Positions 1 through 8,877 of a stretch of 64,000 nucleotides of DNA are shown here, one piece after another. The stretch covers positions 831,337-895,336 of the forward strand of contig NZ_JACVPW010000001.1 of assembly GCF_018881715.1 (NCBI RefSeq), in the 5' to 3' direction. The position numbers were made by a program, and so were the translations under genes. Under the pieces are notes generated by a model. It saw only the letters and a program-made list of their open reading frames with translations, did no database searches and had not been told where the DNA came from. Every line of letters starts with the position of its first letter. Position 1 is the stretch's first letter. Source of the DNA: Polynucleobacter parvulilacunae. Lineage in GTDB: Bacteria > Pseudomonadota > Gammaproteobacteria > Burkholderiales > Burkholderiaceae.

Positions 1-1
1 A

Positions 2-418
2 TCACTCACGCCAAGTTCTATAGCTAAACTCAATCAAGCAAAAGAATTGGGCGTAATGGCTGATGTTGGTAATAACATTAGTAATGCCGGTAGTAAATCT
101 ACCAATCGAGTGATAGCAGCATTTATTACTCAAGTAACGAATGACCAGCGTCGCCAAGGTTTAGTCTCAGATGCAGATTTTGCTCCTATGGCAGCTAAGC
201 TCCAGCAGCTCAAGACGGCATTTGGGCCAGAGGCTTTGCAAAAAATGGATTACGACGGCTTTGGTATCGATTTTGAATTCAAACCAGGCGCCCTGAAATC
301 ATCAAATCAGCAGGCCAGTGATGAGGTAACGCAAAAGGCCCGTGCGCTCGGTTTAATGGTCAAACCATTGGGGTCAAATCGTTATCGCTTAGAGCCTTAT
401 TCGGGATTGGGATTATGA
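2..418 (+). CDS. gspL: Type II secretion system protein GspL, C-terminal part (5' end outside window)
   Basis: The reading frame is open from base 2, so this is the last 138 residues of a longer protein whose start lies off the left edge. GspL is the inner-membrane platform component that links the cytoplasmic ATPase GspE to the periplasmic pseudopilus machinery. What is visible would be the periplasmic ferredoxin-like domain, ending in residues YRLEPYSGLGL. Identification leans on the position directly before gspM, gspN, gspD, gspE and gspF more than on motifs. Its stop overlaps the gspM start by four bases (ATGA), which implies translational coupling. An internal TTG at 47 or ATG at 56 is not a credible start because the frame continues upstream. 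Confidence 0.8.
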   Translation, partial: SLTPSSIAKLNQAKELGVMADVGNNISNAGSKSTNRVIAAFITQVTNDQRRQGLVSDADFAPMAAKLQQLKTAFGPEALQKMDYDGFGIDFEFKPGALKSSNQQASDEVTQKARALGLMVKPLGSNRYRLEPYSGLGL

Positions 419-1173
419 GCAGCTCGAATAATTTCACTGGAATCCTGGGGAAGCTCCTTACTTCTTTGAAGCAGGGGTTAAGGCAGGCTAAAGCGCTATT
501 AAGCAAAGACTATTCTTTGCAAGATCTGAAAAATCTCAAATCTTTGCCAAAAACATTGCAGCAAAAGATGTCTAGCCTGAAATTAGCTGCTAGTAATGTT
601 GCGCAGGGCTCCACTCAGGCGGGTGAAAAGTTTCACTATAAGCAAATCCCAAATTTAGTGAGTGCATATGTATTAAGTCATCGCAATATAGTCATTGGCT
701 TTGCCATCCTTATTGCAGCTCTAGTAGTGAATGCTTTTGTAGTTTCACCATATGCACAGAGAGTGCAAAATCAATTAGATATGAGGCCTGCCCAATGGTC
801 TCAATTACAAAGCCTTATCAAGCAAGCAAAGTCTACCAACGCAGCCCCGGTAACAGTAACTCTATTGGATGATCAAGAGTTGCAAAAGATTCGTAATGTA
901 CTCATTTCACGGGGCATTAAGCCTAGCGTGTTGCGTCTCACTGCTGACAATCCGCCGCGCATTGAATTACAAGCAAGCGACGCTATGTTCTCTGTATTGT
1001 TAGACTCTTTAGACGAGTTGCGAATGACTTGGCGTCTATATCCAGAACAGCTTAATGTGGTGGCTACCAGTAGTTCTGGCGGCGCTGGCGGAGCTGGAAT
1101 GGTGAATATCGGCGGCGTTCTCGTTCAACATGGCGGCCAATCCGGTACACAAGTGAGCGGAGTATCTCGATAA
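415..1173 (+). CDS. gspM: Type II secretion system protein GspM
   Basis: A 252-residue bitopic inner-membrane protein. Residues about 1-90 are basic and predicted cytoplasmic, one hydrophobic segment lies near residues 92-112 (core IVIGFAILIAALVV), and the rest is a periplasmic domain ending in a Gly/Ser-rich tail. GspM binds GspL and stabilises the assembly platform. The cytoplasmic part is longer than in typical GspM (about 160 residues total in E. coli), an oddity of this lineage or an added N-terminal region. The start overlaps gspL by four bases and the stop shares one base with gspN (TAATG), so the three genes are tightly coupled. Sequence identity to GspM is weak by eye; the call rests on topology and gene order. 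Confidence 0.8.
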   Translation: MSSSNNFTGILGKLLTSLKQGLRQAKALLSKDYSLQDLKNLKSLPKTLQQKMSSLKLAASNVAQGSTQAGEKFHYKQIPNLVSAYVLSHRNIVIGFAILIAALVVNAFVVSPYAQRVQNQLDMRPAQWSQLQSLIKQAKSTNAAPVTVTLLDDQELQKIRNVLISRGIKPSVLRLTADNPPRIELQASDAMFSVLLDSLDELRMTWRLYPEQLNVVATSSSGGAGGAGMVNIGGVLVQHGGQSGTQVSGVSR

Positions 1174-2036
1174 TGAAACTCGTTCTCGATTTCACTCACC
1201 CTAAATTGCCAAAGTGGTTTTGGTTTGTTCTGGTGTTTACCTGTTTGATAGTGATCGTACGTCAAATGCCAGTGAGTTGGATCAGCGGATCCTTAGCCAC
1301 GCAAACAGCGTGCCGTGTGATGTTGCAACAACCGGTTGGAACCATCTGGCAGGGAAGTGCAGCCTTAGCATTTTCAGAGCCCAATGCCGCTGAGGGTGGT
1401 TGTCGTGATCCTATGTCCGTTACCGAACGCTTCCACTGGTCTACTAGCTGTAAGCTGTTCTCTTTGAGTTGCAATACAGATATTCAGTTTGCCGCCTTAG
1501 AGCAAGCCCAATCTATTCGCTGGGATCTCAGAAAGACTCAAATTGCGGCCAATGAGATCAAGCTCCCTGCCAATATTTTGGAGGGCTTAGGTAACCCATG
1601 GAGTACCTTACGGCCCCGTGGGGAGTTGGGTGCCCGTTGGACCGACATCCAATTGGGTGGAATTGAGGGTCTAGGGGCTATCCTAGGGGGTGCAAATAGC
1701 CCTTCATCTGGGGTAATTCGAATTATCATAAGTAACCTGACAAGCCCCATTAGTCCGGTAAAGCCACTCGGTGGATATGAGATTTCAGCCAATATTGCCG
1801 ATACCGGTATGAATTGGACTTTGTCGACTACCAGTGGCCCGCTGTTATTAAAAGGTCAGGGCGAATTTAGTAATAAGGGAAGTAACAGCGGAAGCAACAG
1901 CGGAAGTAACGGCAGCAATAAAGGAATGCATTTTTCTGGAGAGGCAAGCGCTTCGCCAGAGTCACAAGAATCCTTAATCGGATTGTTGTCCTTATTGGGT
2001 AAAAAGGAAGGCGATTCCTATCGTCTGAAGTTTTAA
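1173..2036 (+). CDS. gspN: Type II secretion system protein GspN
   Basis: A 287-residue protein with one N-terminal hydrophobic segment (about residues 14-30) and a periplasmic body. GspN is an accessory subunit, present only in some type II systems, with no settled role. Family-like features are the repeated beta-rich pattern and the LGARWTDIQL-type stretch in the middle. A low-complexity run of about 18 residues of Ser, Asn and Gly (around residues 231-248, bases 1870-1923) looks like a slippage-prone DNA repeat (GGAAGTAACAGC units). It starts one base before the gspM stop ends. The next gene, gspD, follows after 34 bases. Confidence 0.75.
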   Translation: MKLVLDFTHPKLPKWFWFVLVFTCLIVIVRQMPVSWISGSLATQTACRVMLQQPVGTIWQGSAALAFSEPNAAEGGCRDPMSVTERFHWSTSCKLFSLSCNTDIQFAALEQAQSIRWDLRKTQIAANEIKLPANILEGLGNPWSTLRPRGELGARWTDIQLGGIEGLGAILGGANSPSSGVIRIIISNLTSPISPVKPLGGYEISANIADTGMNWTLSTTSGPLLLKGQGEFSNKGSNSGSNSGSNGSNKGMHFSGEASASPESQESLIGLLSLLGKKEGDSYRLKF

Positions 2037-2070
2037 GGTGTAGTTTTGAAAAAGTAGTTTTAAGAAAGCA

Positions 2071-4392
2071 GTGCTAAAGAAAATCAGTATGCAAAACGCC
2101 ATTAAACAAACCGTCTATCAAGTTAAAGTCACTTTTAAAAAGAGACTGGCGCAATTCCTTGTGATTTGCATCGCTGGTGAAAGCGTGTTGATGCCATTGG
2201 CTTATGCGCAAACCAGAGTTAATGGAGTCAACGCACCCCAATCCAATATCACTGTGCCTGATGAGGGTGCAGTCACTTTATCTTTTTCCAACGCCGATAT
2301 TGAATCGGTCGCTAGTGTTTTAGCAAAGGCTACTGGCCAAACTATTTTGGTTGACCCTAAAGTCAAAGGTACGATTAATCTGATTAGTAATCGACCTCTT
2401 ACTAAGGCTAAAGCAATTGATGCATTCTCTACAGCCCTGCGTACATCAGGCTTTGCGCTGGTAGATGTAAATGGCGTATATCGCGTTGTTGCTGAAGCAG
2501 ATGCCAAGCTCATTAGTAATTCTGTAACAACTAGCAAGGGTAAGCAAGAAGGCGATCAAATCATTACTCGCGTATTCAAACTCAATTTTGAATCCGCTAA
2601 TAATCTTTTGCCAGTATTGCGCCCATTGGTTTCGCCTAACAATACGATTAATGCTTATCCCGGCAATAACACGATTGTGATTACTGACTACGCCAGCAAT
2701 ATTCAGCGTATTGCTCAATTGATTGATTCGATTGATGCGCCAACATCGAGTGATGTACAAAGTATCAAACTCAATTACGCCATTGCTACAGATATGGCGA
2801 CTATCTTAAGTAAAGTATTGGACACCGCTTCTACAGGTGGAGCTGATCCATCTTTGAAGACCATGATTTTGGCTGAGCCACGCAGTAATTCGATTTTGAT
2901 TCGTGGAGCTAGTGCAGAGCGTATTCGTCAGATTCGGGTATTAGTAGCTCGTTTAGATGTGCCTACTGCTAATAACGGCAATATCTGGGTGGTTCCCCTC
3001 AAGAATGCAGAAGCAACGAAGTTGGCGGTTACCTTGCGCGCGATTGTTGCAGCAGACGCTAGCTTGTCAGCCCAGATCGGCGGCACACCTGGGCAGCCAG
3101 GGGCCACCAATCCAGCGGCCAATTTAAATCAGCAGCCCGCTAATCAGCAGGCTAATACTGCTCCCGGGGCCTCGGGATCTTCTGCTGCTACTTCTGCTTT
3201 AACGAGTACAAGTAATCCAACTACCGGCGGCATTATTCAGGCTGAACCAGCAACGAACTCCATCATCATCACCGCTAGTGAGCCTTTGTATCGCAACTTG
3301 CGTCATGTGATTGAGCAACTGGATCGTCGTCGCACACAGGTGTATATCGAATCTCTGATTGCAGAGGTTAGCTCTACTAACGCGGAAGAGTTAGGTATTC
3401 AGTGGCAGGGTCTTGTTGGGTCTGGTAATCAGAACGTAGGCTTTGGCGGCACTAACTACACGAATGCTGCAGGACAAGTTGGTTCGAATATTGTTGGTTT
3501 AGGCTCTAACGTAAACAATATTCTCAATCCTAGTGGTGGTACTGGGGTACCTATTCCACCTGCGCCTGGCTTAAATTTAGGTTTACTCACTAAATTCAAT
3601 GGTACTTATGGCATGTCTGCCTTGGTTACTGCATTAGCAACAACGCAAGGCACCAACATTCTGTCGACACCAAACTTGATTACTTTGGACAACGAAGAAG
3701 CGCGTATTGTGGTTGGTCAAAACGTACCAATCATTACTGGTTCTTATGCGCAGACTGGTTCAACCAGCACGGTTACGCCGTTCCAAACGTATACCCGTCA
3801 AGACGTAGGTCTCACATTGCGTGTGCGTCCGCAGGTTTCAGATAACGGTATCGTAAAGATGCAGATCTACCAAGAGGTCTCCTCCATCTATAACCAAAAC
3901 TTTGCTTCAGGCATTATTTTGAATAAACGGAACATCGAATCCAATGTCTTGGTTGATGATGGGCAAATAATTGTGCTCGGCGGTTTGATTGAAGATAAAT
4001 ACAACGACGGTTCAAATGGTGTGCCATTCTTAAAAGACATTCCTATTATTGGCGCCTTGTTCCGCTCCGATGCAAAGACCCGTACCAAGACAAACCTCTT
4101 GGTGTTTATGCGTCCTTATATCTTGCGTGACAAAGATCAAACAGCAGATATCACTACAAATCGTCTGAACTTGGTACAACAGACTGAAACTGCATTTAAG
4201 CAGGCACCAATGCTCTTGCCTAAAGAGGATTTGACAAAGATGTCAGATATTGAGCCGCCATTGATTCCACCAGGCAAACCCATTAATCAGGCGCCAAATA
4301 ATTTGCCATCTTCTGGATTGACTAAGCCGATCCCGGTAAGGCCATCATCTGTTCCGGCTTTTGGTGCGCCAGTGCCCATTACCGTTCAATAA
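2071..4392 (+). CDS. gspD: Type II secretion system secretin GspD
   Basis: The outer-membrane secretin, which forms the large gated channel through which folded exoproteins leave the cell. The 773 residues comprise a long, basic N-terminus with a signal peptide ending near residue 46 (PLAYA before QTR), the N0 domain (about 68-140, with LSFSNADIESV), N1-N3 repeats (about 145-430), and the secretin domain (about 440-700, with VGQNVPI, TYTRQDVGLTLRV and the VLGGLIED signature). A Ser/Ala/Gln/Asn-rich insert of about 45 residues lies inside the N3 region (near 345-390). GTG at 2071 gives the annotated start; ATG at 2089 is six codons in and equally possible. The proline-rich C-terminus may bind a pilotin, but none is seen here. 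Confidence 0.93.
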   Translation: MLKKISMQNAIKQTVYQVKVTFKKRLAQFLVICIAGESVLMPLAYAQTRVNGVNAPQSNITVPDEGAVTLSFSNADIESVASVLAKATGQTILVDPKVKGTINLISNRPLTKAKAIDAFSTALRTSGFALVDVNGVYRVVAEADAKLISNSVTTSKGKQEGDQIITRVFKLNFESANNLLPVLRPLVSPNNTINAYPGNNTIVITDYASNIQRIAQLIDSIDAPTSSDVQSIKLNYAIATDMATILSKVLDTASTGGADPSLKTMILAEPRSNSILIRGASAERIRQIRVLVARLDVPTANNGNIWVVPLKNAEATKLAVTLRAIVAADASLSAQIGGTPGQPGATNPAANLNQQPANQQANTAPGASGSSAATSALTSTSNPTTGGIIQAEPATNSIIITASEPLYRNLRHVIEQLDRRRTQVYIESLIAEVSSTNAEELGIQWQGLVGSGNQNVGFGGTNYTNAAGQVGSNIVGLGSNVNNILNPSGGTGVPIPPAPGLNLGLLTKFNGTYGMSALVTALATTQGTNILSTPNLITLDNEEARIVVGQNVPIITGSYAQTGSTSTVTPFQTYTRQDVGLTLRVRPQVSDNGIVKMQIYQEVSSIYNQNFASGIILNKRNIESNVLVDDGQIIVLGGLIEDKYNDGSNGVPFLKDIPIIGALFRSDAKTRTKTNLLVFMRPYILRDKDQTADITTNRLNLVQQTETAFKQAPMLLPKEDLTKMSDIEPPLIPPGKPINQAPNNLPSSGLTKPIPVRPSSVPAFGAPVPITVQ

Positions 4393-4425
4393 CACCGTCC
4401 AGCAAGAAGAACTTACACAGAAGCC

Positions 4426-5853
4426 ATGCAGCACCTTCCGCGCATTCCCTTTAGTTACGCAAAGGCAAATCAGATTTTGCTGATTAAGGGCGCGGTGAAT
4501 GAGGGTGGTGAAGAGGGCGCTCCAACCTTAATTCATAGTCCTGAGACGGATCTTTCTGTCTTACAGGAAATCTGCCGTTTAGTTGGTCCTATTCGTCGTA
4601 TTGAGCAAACGAGTGAAGAAGTTTTAGAAGCACTGAATGCTGCGTATTCCGAAGGCGACCTTAATGCCTCGCAGGTGGTGGATGAGGTAGAAGAGGCCGT
4701 AGACTTATCTCGCCTCTTACAAGAAATGCCCGTCTCTGAAGACTTACTGGAGATGAATGATGATGCTCCAGTGATTCGGATGATTAATAGTTTGCTCAAG
4801 CAGGCTAGCCGTGATGGCGCATCGGATATTCATCTGGAAGCATTTGAGCGTAAGTCGGTAGTGCGCTTTCGGGTAGATGGCAATTTGCGCGATATCGTTG
4901 ATATGCGTCGTGACTTACATGCCGCATTAGTTTCTCGTATCAAGATCATGGCCTCGTTAGATATTGCCGAGAAGCGCATGCCACAAGACGGGCGCATCTC
5001 ATTACGAGTGGGCGGACGCGCGATTGATGTGCGTGTCTCTACATTACCTACATCGCATGGCGAGCGCGTTGTTCTGCGTCTATTAGAGAAGAACTACGAT
5101 CGTTTAGATCTGCGTGCTTTAGGTATGGCCGAAGATACCTTTAATCAGTTTGATCAACTCATTCATCGTCCACACGGCATTGTTTTGGTGACTGGCCCAA
5201 CAGGTAGCGGTAAGACCACTACCTTATATGGTGCATTACTACGCTTGCGTAACAAGATCAATAACATCATGACGGTGGAAGACCCAATCGAGTACAACCT
5301 CGATGGTATTGGGCAAACCCAAGTCAACTCCCGCATTGATATGAACTTTGCCAGAGCCTTGCGCGCGATCTTGCGTCAAGATCCGGACATTGTGATGATT
5401 GGTGAGATCCGTGACTTAGAGACTGCGCAGATTGCAGTGCAAGCTTCACTGACTGGCCACTTGGTATTGGCAACTTTGCATACTAACGATGCTCCTTCAG
5501 CAGTTACGCGTTTGATTGATATGGGTATCGAACCATTCTTGCTCTCATCCACTTTGTTGGGTGTACTCGGACAGCGTCTCATTCGGATGAGTTGTTCAGC
5601 TTGTGGCGGCAAAGGCTGTCCAACCTGTGGAGATTCTGGTTACAGTGGCCGTGCCGGTATTTATGAGTTGATGACCACGAATGAAAAGATTCGGGAACTC
5701 ATTCATCAGCATGCTGCTGAGAGTGATATTCGTAAACAGGCTTTAGTCGGTGGCATGCGTACCTTAGCTGATGATGGCAAGCGTTGGGTGGCTGAAGGTA
5801 AGACCACTCCAGAAGAAATTCTGCGTGTTACCGGCTCAGTAGAAATCGACTAA
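4426..5853 (+). CDS. gspE: Type II secretion system ATPase GspE
   Basis: The hexameric cytoplasmic ATPase that powers pseudopilus assembly. In 475 residues it has an N-terminal GspL-binding domain (about 1-110), Walker A GPTGSGKTT near residue 257, Asp box and Walker B (DPDIVMIGEIRD, about 325), His box (LATLHTND, about 348), and a tetracysteine zinc motif (CSACGGKGCPTCG, about 390) that is characteristic of GspE as opposed to retraction ATPases. ATG start at 4426, 33 bases after gspD. The last codons and stop form the first copy of a 13-base tandem repeat that fills the gap to gspF. Confidence 0.95.
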   Translation: MQHLPRIPFSYAKANQILLIKGAVNEGGEEGAPTLIHSPETDLSVLQEICRLVGPIRRIEQTSEEVLEALNAAYSEGDLNASQVVDEVEEAVDLSRLLQEMPVSEDLLEMNDDAPVIRMINSLLKQASRDGASDIHLEAFERKSVVRFRVDGNLRDIVDMRRDLHAALVSRIKIMASLDIAEKRMPQDGRISLRVGGRAIDVRVSTLPTSHGERVVLRLLEKNYDRLDLRALGMAEDTFNQFDQLIHRPHGIVLVTGPTGSGKTTTLYGALLRLRNKINNIMTVEDPIEYNLDGIGQTQVNSRIDMNFARALRAILRQDPDIVMIGEIRDLETAQIAVQASLTGHLVLATLHTNDAPSAVTRLIDMGIEPFLLSSTLLGVLGQRLIRMSCSACGGKGCPTCGDSGYSGRAGIYELMTTNEKIRELIHQHAAESDIRKQALVGGMRTLADDGKRWVAEGKTTPEEILRVTGSVEID

Positions 5854-5894
5854 GCAAATCGACCAACCAAATCGACTAACCAAATCGACTAAAT
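5843..5894 (+). repeat. Four tandem 13-bp repeats at the gspE/gspF junction
   Basis: Four successive near-identical 13-base units begin at 5843, 5856, 5869 and 5882 (consensus AAATCGACTAACC; unit 2 has C for T at position 9). The first unit encodes the last residues of GspE and its stop codon, so the repeat copies the end of the gene into the intergenic space. Units 3 and 4 carry the same in-frame style TAA. This looks like slippage expansion of the gene end. Confidence 0.85.
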
Positions 5895-5912
5895 CAATCA
5901 AATTAATGAGCT

Positions 5913-7133
5913 ATGCCACGCTATCGTTTTGAAGCCCTAACTTACGCAGGTAAGAGTGAGCGCGGTAGCGTTGAAGGCGAAAGCGTACGCGCAGTACGCC
6001 AAGGCTTGATGGCTAAGCAACTGGTGCCAGTCACGATTGATTTAGAGACGGAGTGGGGCAAACAACACTTCTGGAATAAATGGTTCTCAGAAAACAAACC
6101 CCTCAGGCGTGCAGATCTCGCTCTTATTACCAAACAAGTTGCAATCTTGGTGCGATCTGGCGTACAGATTGATGAAGCGCTCTCAGTACTGGCAGAAGAA
6201 GCTAGTCAAGCCCACGTCAAAACAGTTCTACAAGCAGTGGTTGCTGAGTTGCGTGCAGGTCTGCCTTTATCTAAAGCCATTGCAGGTCAACCACTTTCAT
6301 TTGATCCTCTATATCAAGGTGTTGTTGGTGCTGCTGAGCAGTCAGGCAAGATGGGGCAAGTGCTTACTCAGTTAGCTGAGTTCTTAGAGAAGCGCCAGGC
6401 GCTCAAAAACAAGGCGATGGGAGCCTTAGCTTATCCAGCGATGCTGACTGGCGTGGCATTCATGATTGTCTTGTTTCTGATGACTTATGTAGTCCCGCAA
6501 ATTGCGAGAGTGTTTCAAAGCACAAAACAAGCACTACCGTTTTCCACCCGCTTCATATTAGGTATGTCTGAATTCATTGTAAATTGGGGTTGGTTGTTAG
6601 TAATACTGATTGCAGCGGGAATCTTTTATGGGCGTCGTGCGCTTGCTAAAGAAGATATTCGCCTCAAGGTGGATCGTGCATTACTAAATGCACCCTTATT
6701 AGGCCCATTACTCTTGGGTTTTGAGACAGCCCGCTTTGCGAACACCATGGCGATGTTGGTATCGGCAAACGTACCAATTTTGACCGCTCTCCATAGTGCC
6801 CGTAGCACATTAGGTAACTCTGTCTTGCGCGCAGCGATTGACTCCACTGAGGTGAGATTGCGCGAGGGTACAAGCCTTTCAAGAGCTTTAGGCAGCCAAG
6901 GCGTGTTCTCACCGATATTGATTCACTTGATTCGCTCAGGTGAAGCATCAGGTAAGTTGGCCGAGATGTTGAAGTACGGCGCAGAGAATGCCGAGCTCGA
7001 ATCTGAGCAAAAGACCAAAATATTTACCAGCTTGCTCGAACCATTATTAATATTGGCTATGGGCTTAATGGTTTTAGGAATCGTAATGGCAGTAATGCAA
7101 CCAATCTTGGAAATGAATTCAGGGGTAAGGTAA
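5913..7133 (+). CDS. gspF: Type II secretion system inner-membrane platform protein GspF
   Basis: A polytopic membrane protein at the centre of the assembly platform, contacting GspE and GspL. The 406 residues start with the MPRYRFEALTYAGK signature of the family, then show two homologous cytoplasmic four-helix domains (about 65-190 and 265-390) and three membrane segments (about 172-195, 222-242 and 375-400). The length matches GspF of other bacteria (about 400). The start is 59 bases after gspE, across the 13-bp repeats; no strong Shine-Dalgarno is seen (weak AATGAG). It is the last canonical gsp gene on this side, so gspG-K presumably lie upstream of the window. Confidence 0.94.
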   Translation: MPRYRFEALTYAGKSERGSVEGESVRAVRQGLMAKQLVPVTIDLETEWGKQHFWNKWFSENKPLRRADLALITKQVAILVRSGVQIDEALSVLAEEASQAHVKTVLQAVVAELRAGLPLSKAIAGQPLSFDPLYQGVVGAAEQSGKMGQVLTQLAEFLEKRQALKNKAMGALAYPAMLTGVAFMIVLFLMTYVVPQIARVFQSTKQALPFSTRFILGMSEFIVNWGWLLVILIAAGIFYGRRALAKEDIRLKVDRALLNAPLLGPLLLGFETARFANTMAMLVSANVPILTALHSARSTLGNSVLRAAIDSTEVRLREGTSLSRALGSQGVFSPILIHLIRSGEASGKLAEMLKYGAENAELESEQKTKIFTSLLEPLLILAMGLMVLGIVMAVMQPILEMNSGVR

Positions 7134-7138
7134 GAAAA

Positions 7139-8056
7139 ATGCAAATATTAATCATGACTGGACCGCACAGTAAAGTGAGAGAGATTTCTCTGACTGCACG
7201 GCATTTGGTATTTGGTGGGGCGCTTAGCTTAGCTTTACTGGTGGGTGCAAACGTTGCTATTAATGACGTCACCAATGAGACTAAAGACATCTTGCATGCG
7301 ATGGAGAAAAAAGAACTCCTGGAGAAGCGCTTTATGGCTAACTCTGAAGATGACTATGAAACCAAGCTCATGGAGCTACAGGCAAGATTGGATGAAGCAC
7401 AGCGCAACTTAGCTCAGTTAGATGACTTACGTATTCAGCTGGCTAAAACGAATGGTGTGAATTTAGCTACCAATACAAACTACAGTAACAACGTAGTTGA
7501 CCTCGGCAACGCACAAGGCGGCCCGCTTAGCCCAGCGAATGCAGTGATCAATTTAGGTAATCAAGGCGAGCAGTACGGTGCTCGCTTAGATCGCACCGTA
7601 CAAGACTCTATCGCCCTGAGTAATCGTGTGCAAGAAGTGCAAAAGTCGCTCACACAAAGCTGGGATGTATCAACTTCCATCCCAACAGCATCACCATTAC
7701 CGCTGATGCCTCAGGCTTCCAGTGGTTTGGGCTATCGCATCGATCCGATTACCCAGCAAACAGCTTGGCATGAAGGCACGGACTTTCCTGCAGCCTATGG
7801 CACACCGATCTTGGCTACTGCTGAAGGTGTAGTGCTTCGTGCTGCTTGGGACCAAGAGTATGGATATGTAGTCGATGTACAGCATAAGAACGCGGTGGTA
7901 ACGAGATACGCTCACGCACAAGAAATCTTGGTGAAACAGGGTGATTTTGTGAAGCAATCCCAAGCTATTGCCAAGGTAGGCTCTACAGGCAGATCTACTG
8001 GCCCTCACTTGCACTATGAGGTTTTAAGGGATGGAGTCACATTGGGTAAAAATTAG
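7139..8056 (+). CDS. M23 family metallopeptidase (LytM-type murein endopeptidase)
   Basis: Predicted zinc peptidase that cleaves peptide cross-links in peptidoglycan. The 305 residues hold one N-terminal membrane segment or uncleaved signal (about 22-42), a charged coiled-coil region (about 50-105), a Gly/Asn-rich linker, and a C-terminal LytM domain (about 200-300). The zinc site is intact: His and Asp of HEGTDF near residue 211-215 and the HLHYE pair near 290. It starts five bases after gspF, so it is almost certainly part of the same transcript. An inference is that it opens the cell wall for assembly of the secretin or pseudopilus, but family members also act in cell division. Confidence 0.88.
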   Translation: MQILIMTGPHSKVREISLTARHLVFGGALSLALLVGANVAINDVTNETKDILHAMEKKELLEKRFMANSEDDYETKLMELQARLDEAQRNLAQLDDLRIQLAKTNGVNLATNTNYSNNVVDLGNAQGGPLSPANAVINLGNQGEQYGARLDRTVQDSIALSNRVQEVQKSLTQSWDVSTSIPTASPLPLMPQASSGLGYRIDPITQQTAWHEGTDFPAAYGTPILATAEGVVLRAAWDQEYGYVVDVQHKNAVVTRYAHAQEILVKQGDFVKQSQAIAKVGSTGRSTGPHLHYEVLRDGVTLGKN

Positions 8057-8061
8057 TATTA

Positions 8062-8877
8062 ATGAAAAATATTAATTACATACCAGTCGTATTGTTTGCG
8101 GTAACTTTAAGCGCATACGCTGAAGACACGTCAGTCAATATAGCCACCCAAACAGGCAATACTCTTGGCCTCACTGTTTCTGGATACCAATACAAGGAGC
8201 CAAGTTTGAGTGTAGTAATTAACGCCCCTTTGGTTGGCGTTGATTACACCGGTACCTATGCCTTTGCTAATGACTGGTTTGTAAAGGCTGATGCGCGCTA
8301 TGCTTATGGTTCAGCTAAATACACTGGTAGTGGCACGCAAAGTAACATCCCATATTCATACTATGACTTACGTGGTTTATTTGGCTACGATTTTAGCTTT
8401 TCTGAGTTAGGCGGCTTTGTTTTGGCCCCGTATACCGGTCTTGGTTATCGCTACCTCTTTGATAACCAGGCTGGTCAAACGAGTTCTGGAGCAAATTCAT
8501 ATAACCGCTCAAGTAATTATGTGTATCTACCGATTGGCGTAACGCATCGCATGAAGATCAATGATGTGCATAAGCTAGAAACCAATTTTGAATACGACTA
8601 CCTCATTCAGGGAACCCAGGTCTCGCATTTATCTCAGGCGGCGCCCAATCTCCCAGACATCACTAATCAACAATTCCGGGGTTATGGCCTGCGCCTTTCA
8701 TCGATGTATCAATTTGCCAAATGGTCTGTTGGACCCTACATCACCTACTGGAATATTCAGAACTCGAATGCAGTAACCCAGACAATTACCGCAAATAGAG
8801 TGAACTACCGATTAACTGCTTATGAACCAGCTAATAACACCGTTGAAGCAGGCATCAAGGTTGCCTATTCGTTCTAA
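8062..8877 (+). CDS. Predicted outer-membrane beta-barrel protein
   Basis: Not recognised as a named family. The 271-residue product has a signal peptide (about 1-20, ending SAYA before EDT), then alternating amphipathic beta strands rich in Tyr, Gly and Asn, and ends in KVAYSF, the terminal Phe signal used by the BAM complex for barrel insertion. The strand count suggests roughly ten to twelve strands. It starts five bases after the M23 peptidase gene and would be the last gene of the secretion transcript. It could be a secretion-linked porin or an adhesin-like small barrel; no function can be assigned. It ends convergently with the antiporter gene, overlapping by four bases. Confidence 0.8.
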   Translation: MKNINYIPVVLFAVTLSAYAEDTSVNIATQTGNTLGLTVSGYQYKEPSLSVVINAPLVGVDYTGTYAFANDWFVKADARYAYGSAKYTGSGTQSNIPYSYYDLRGLFGYDFSFSELGGFVLAPYTGLGYRYLFDNQAGQTSSGANSYNRSSNYVYLPIGVTHRMKINDVHKLETNFEYDYLIQGTQVSHLSQAAPNLPDITNQQFRGYGLRLSSMYQFAKWSVGPYITYWNIQNSNAVTQTITANRVNYRLTAYEPANNTVEAGIKVAYSF

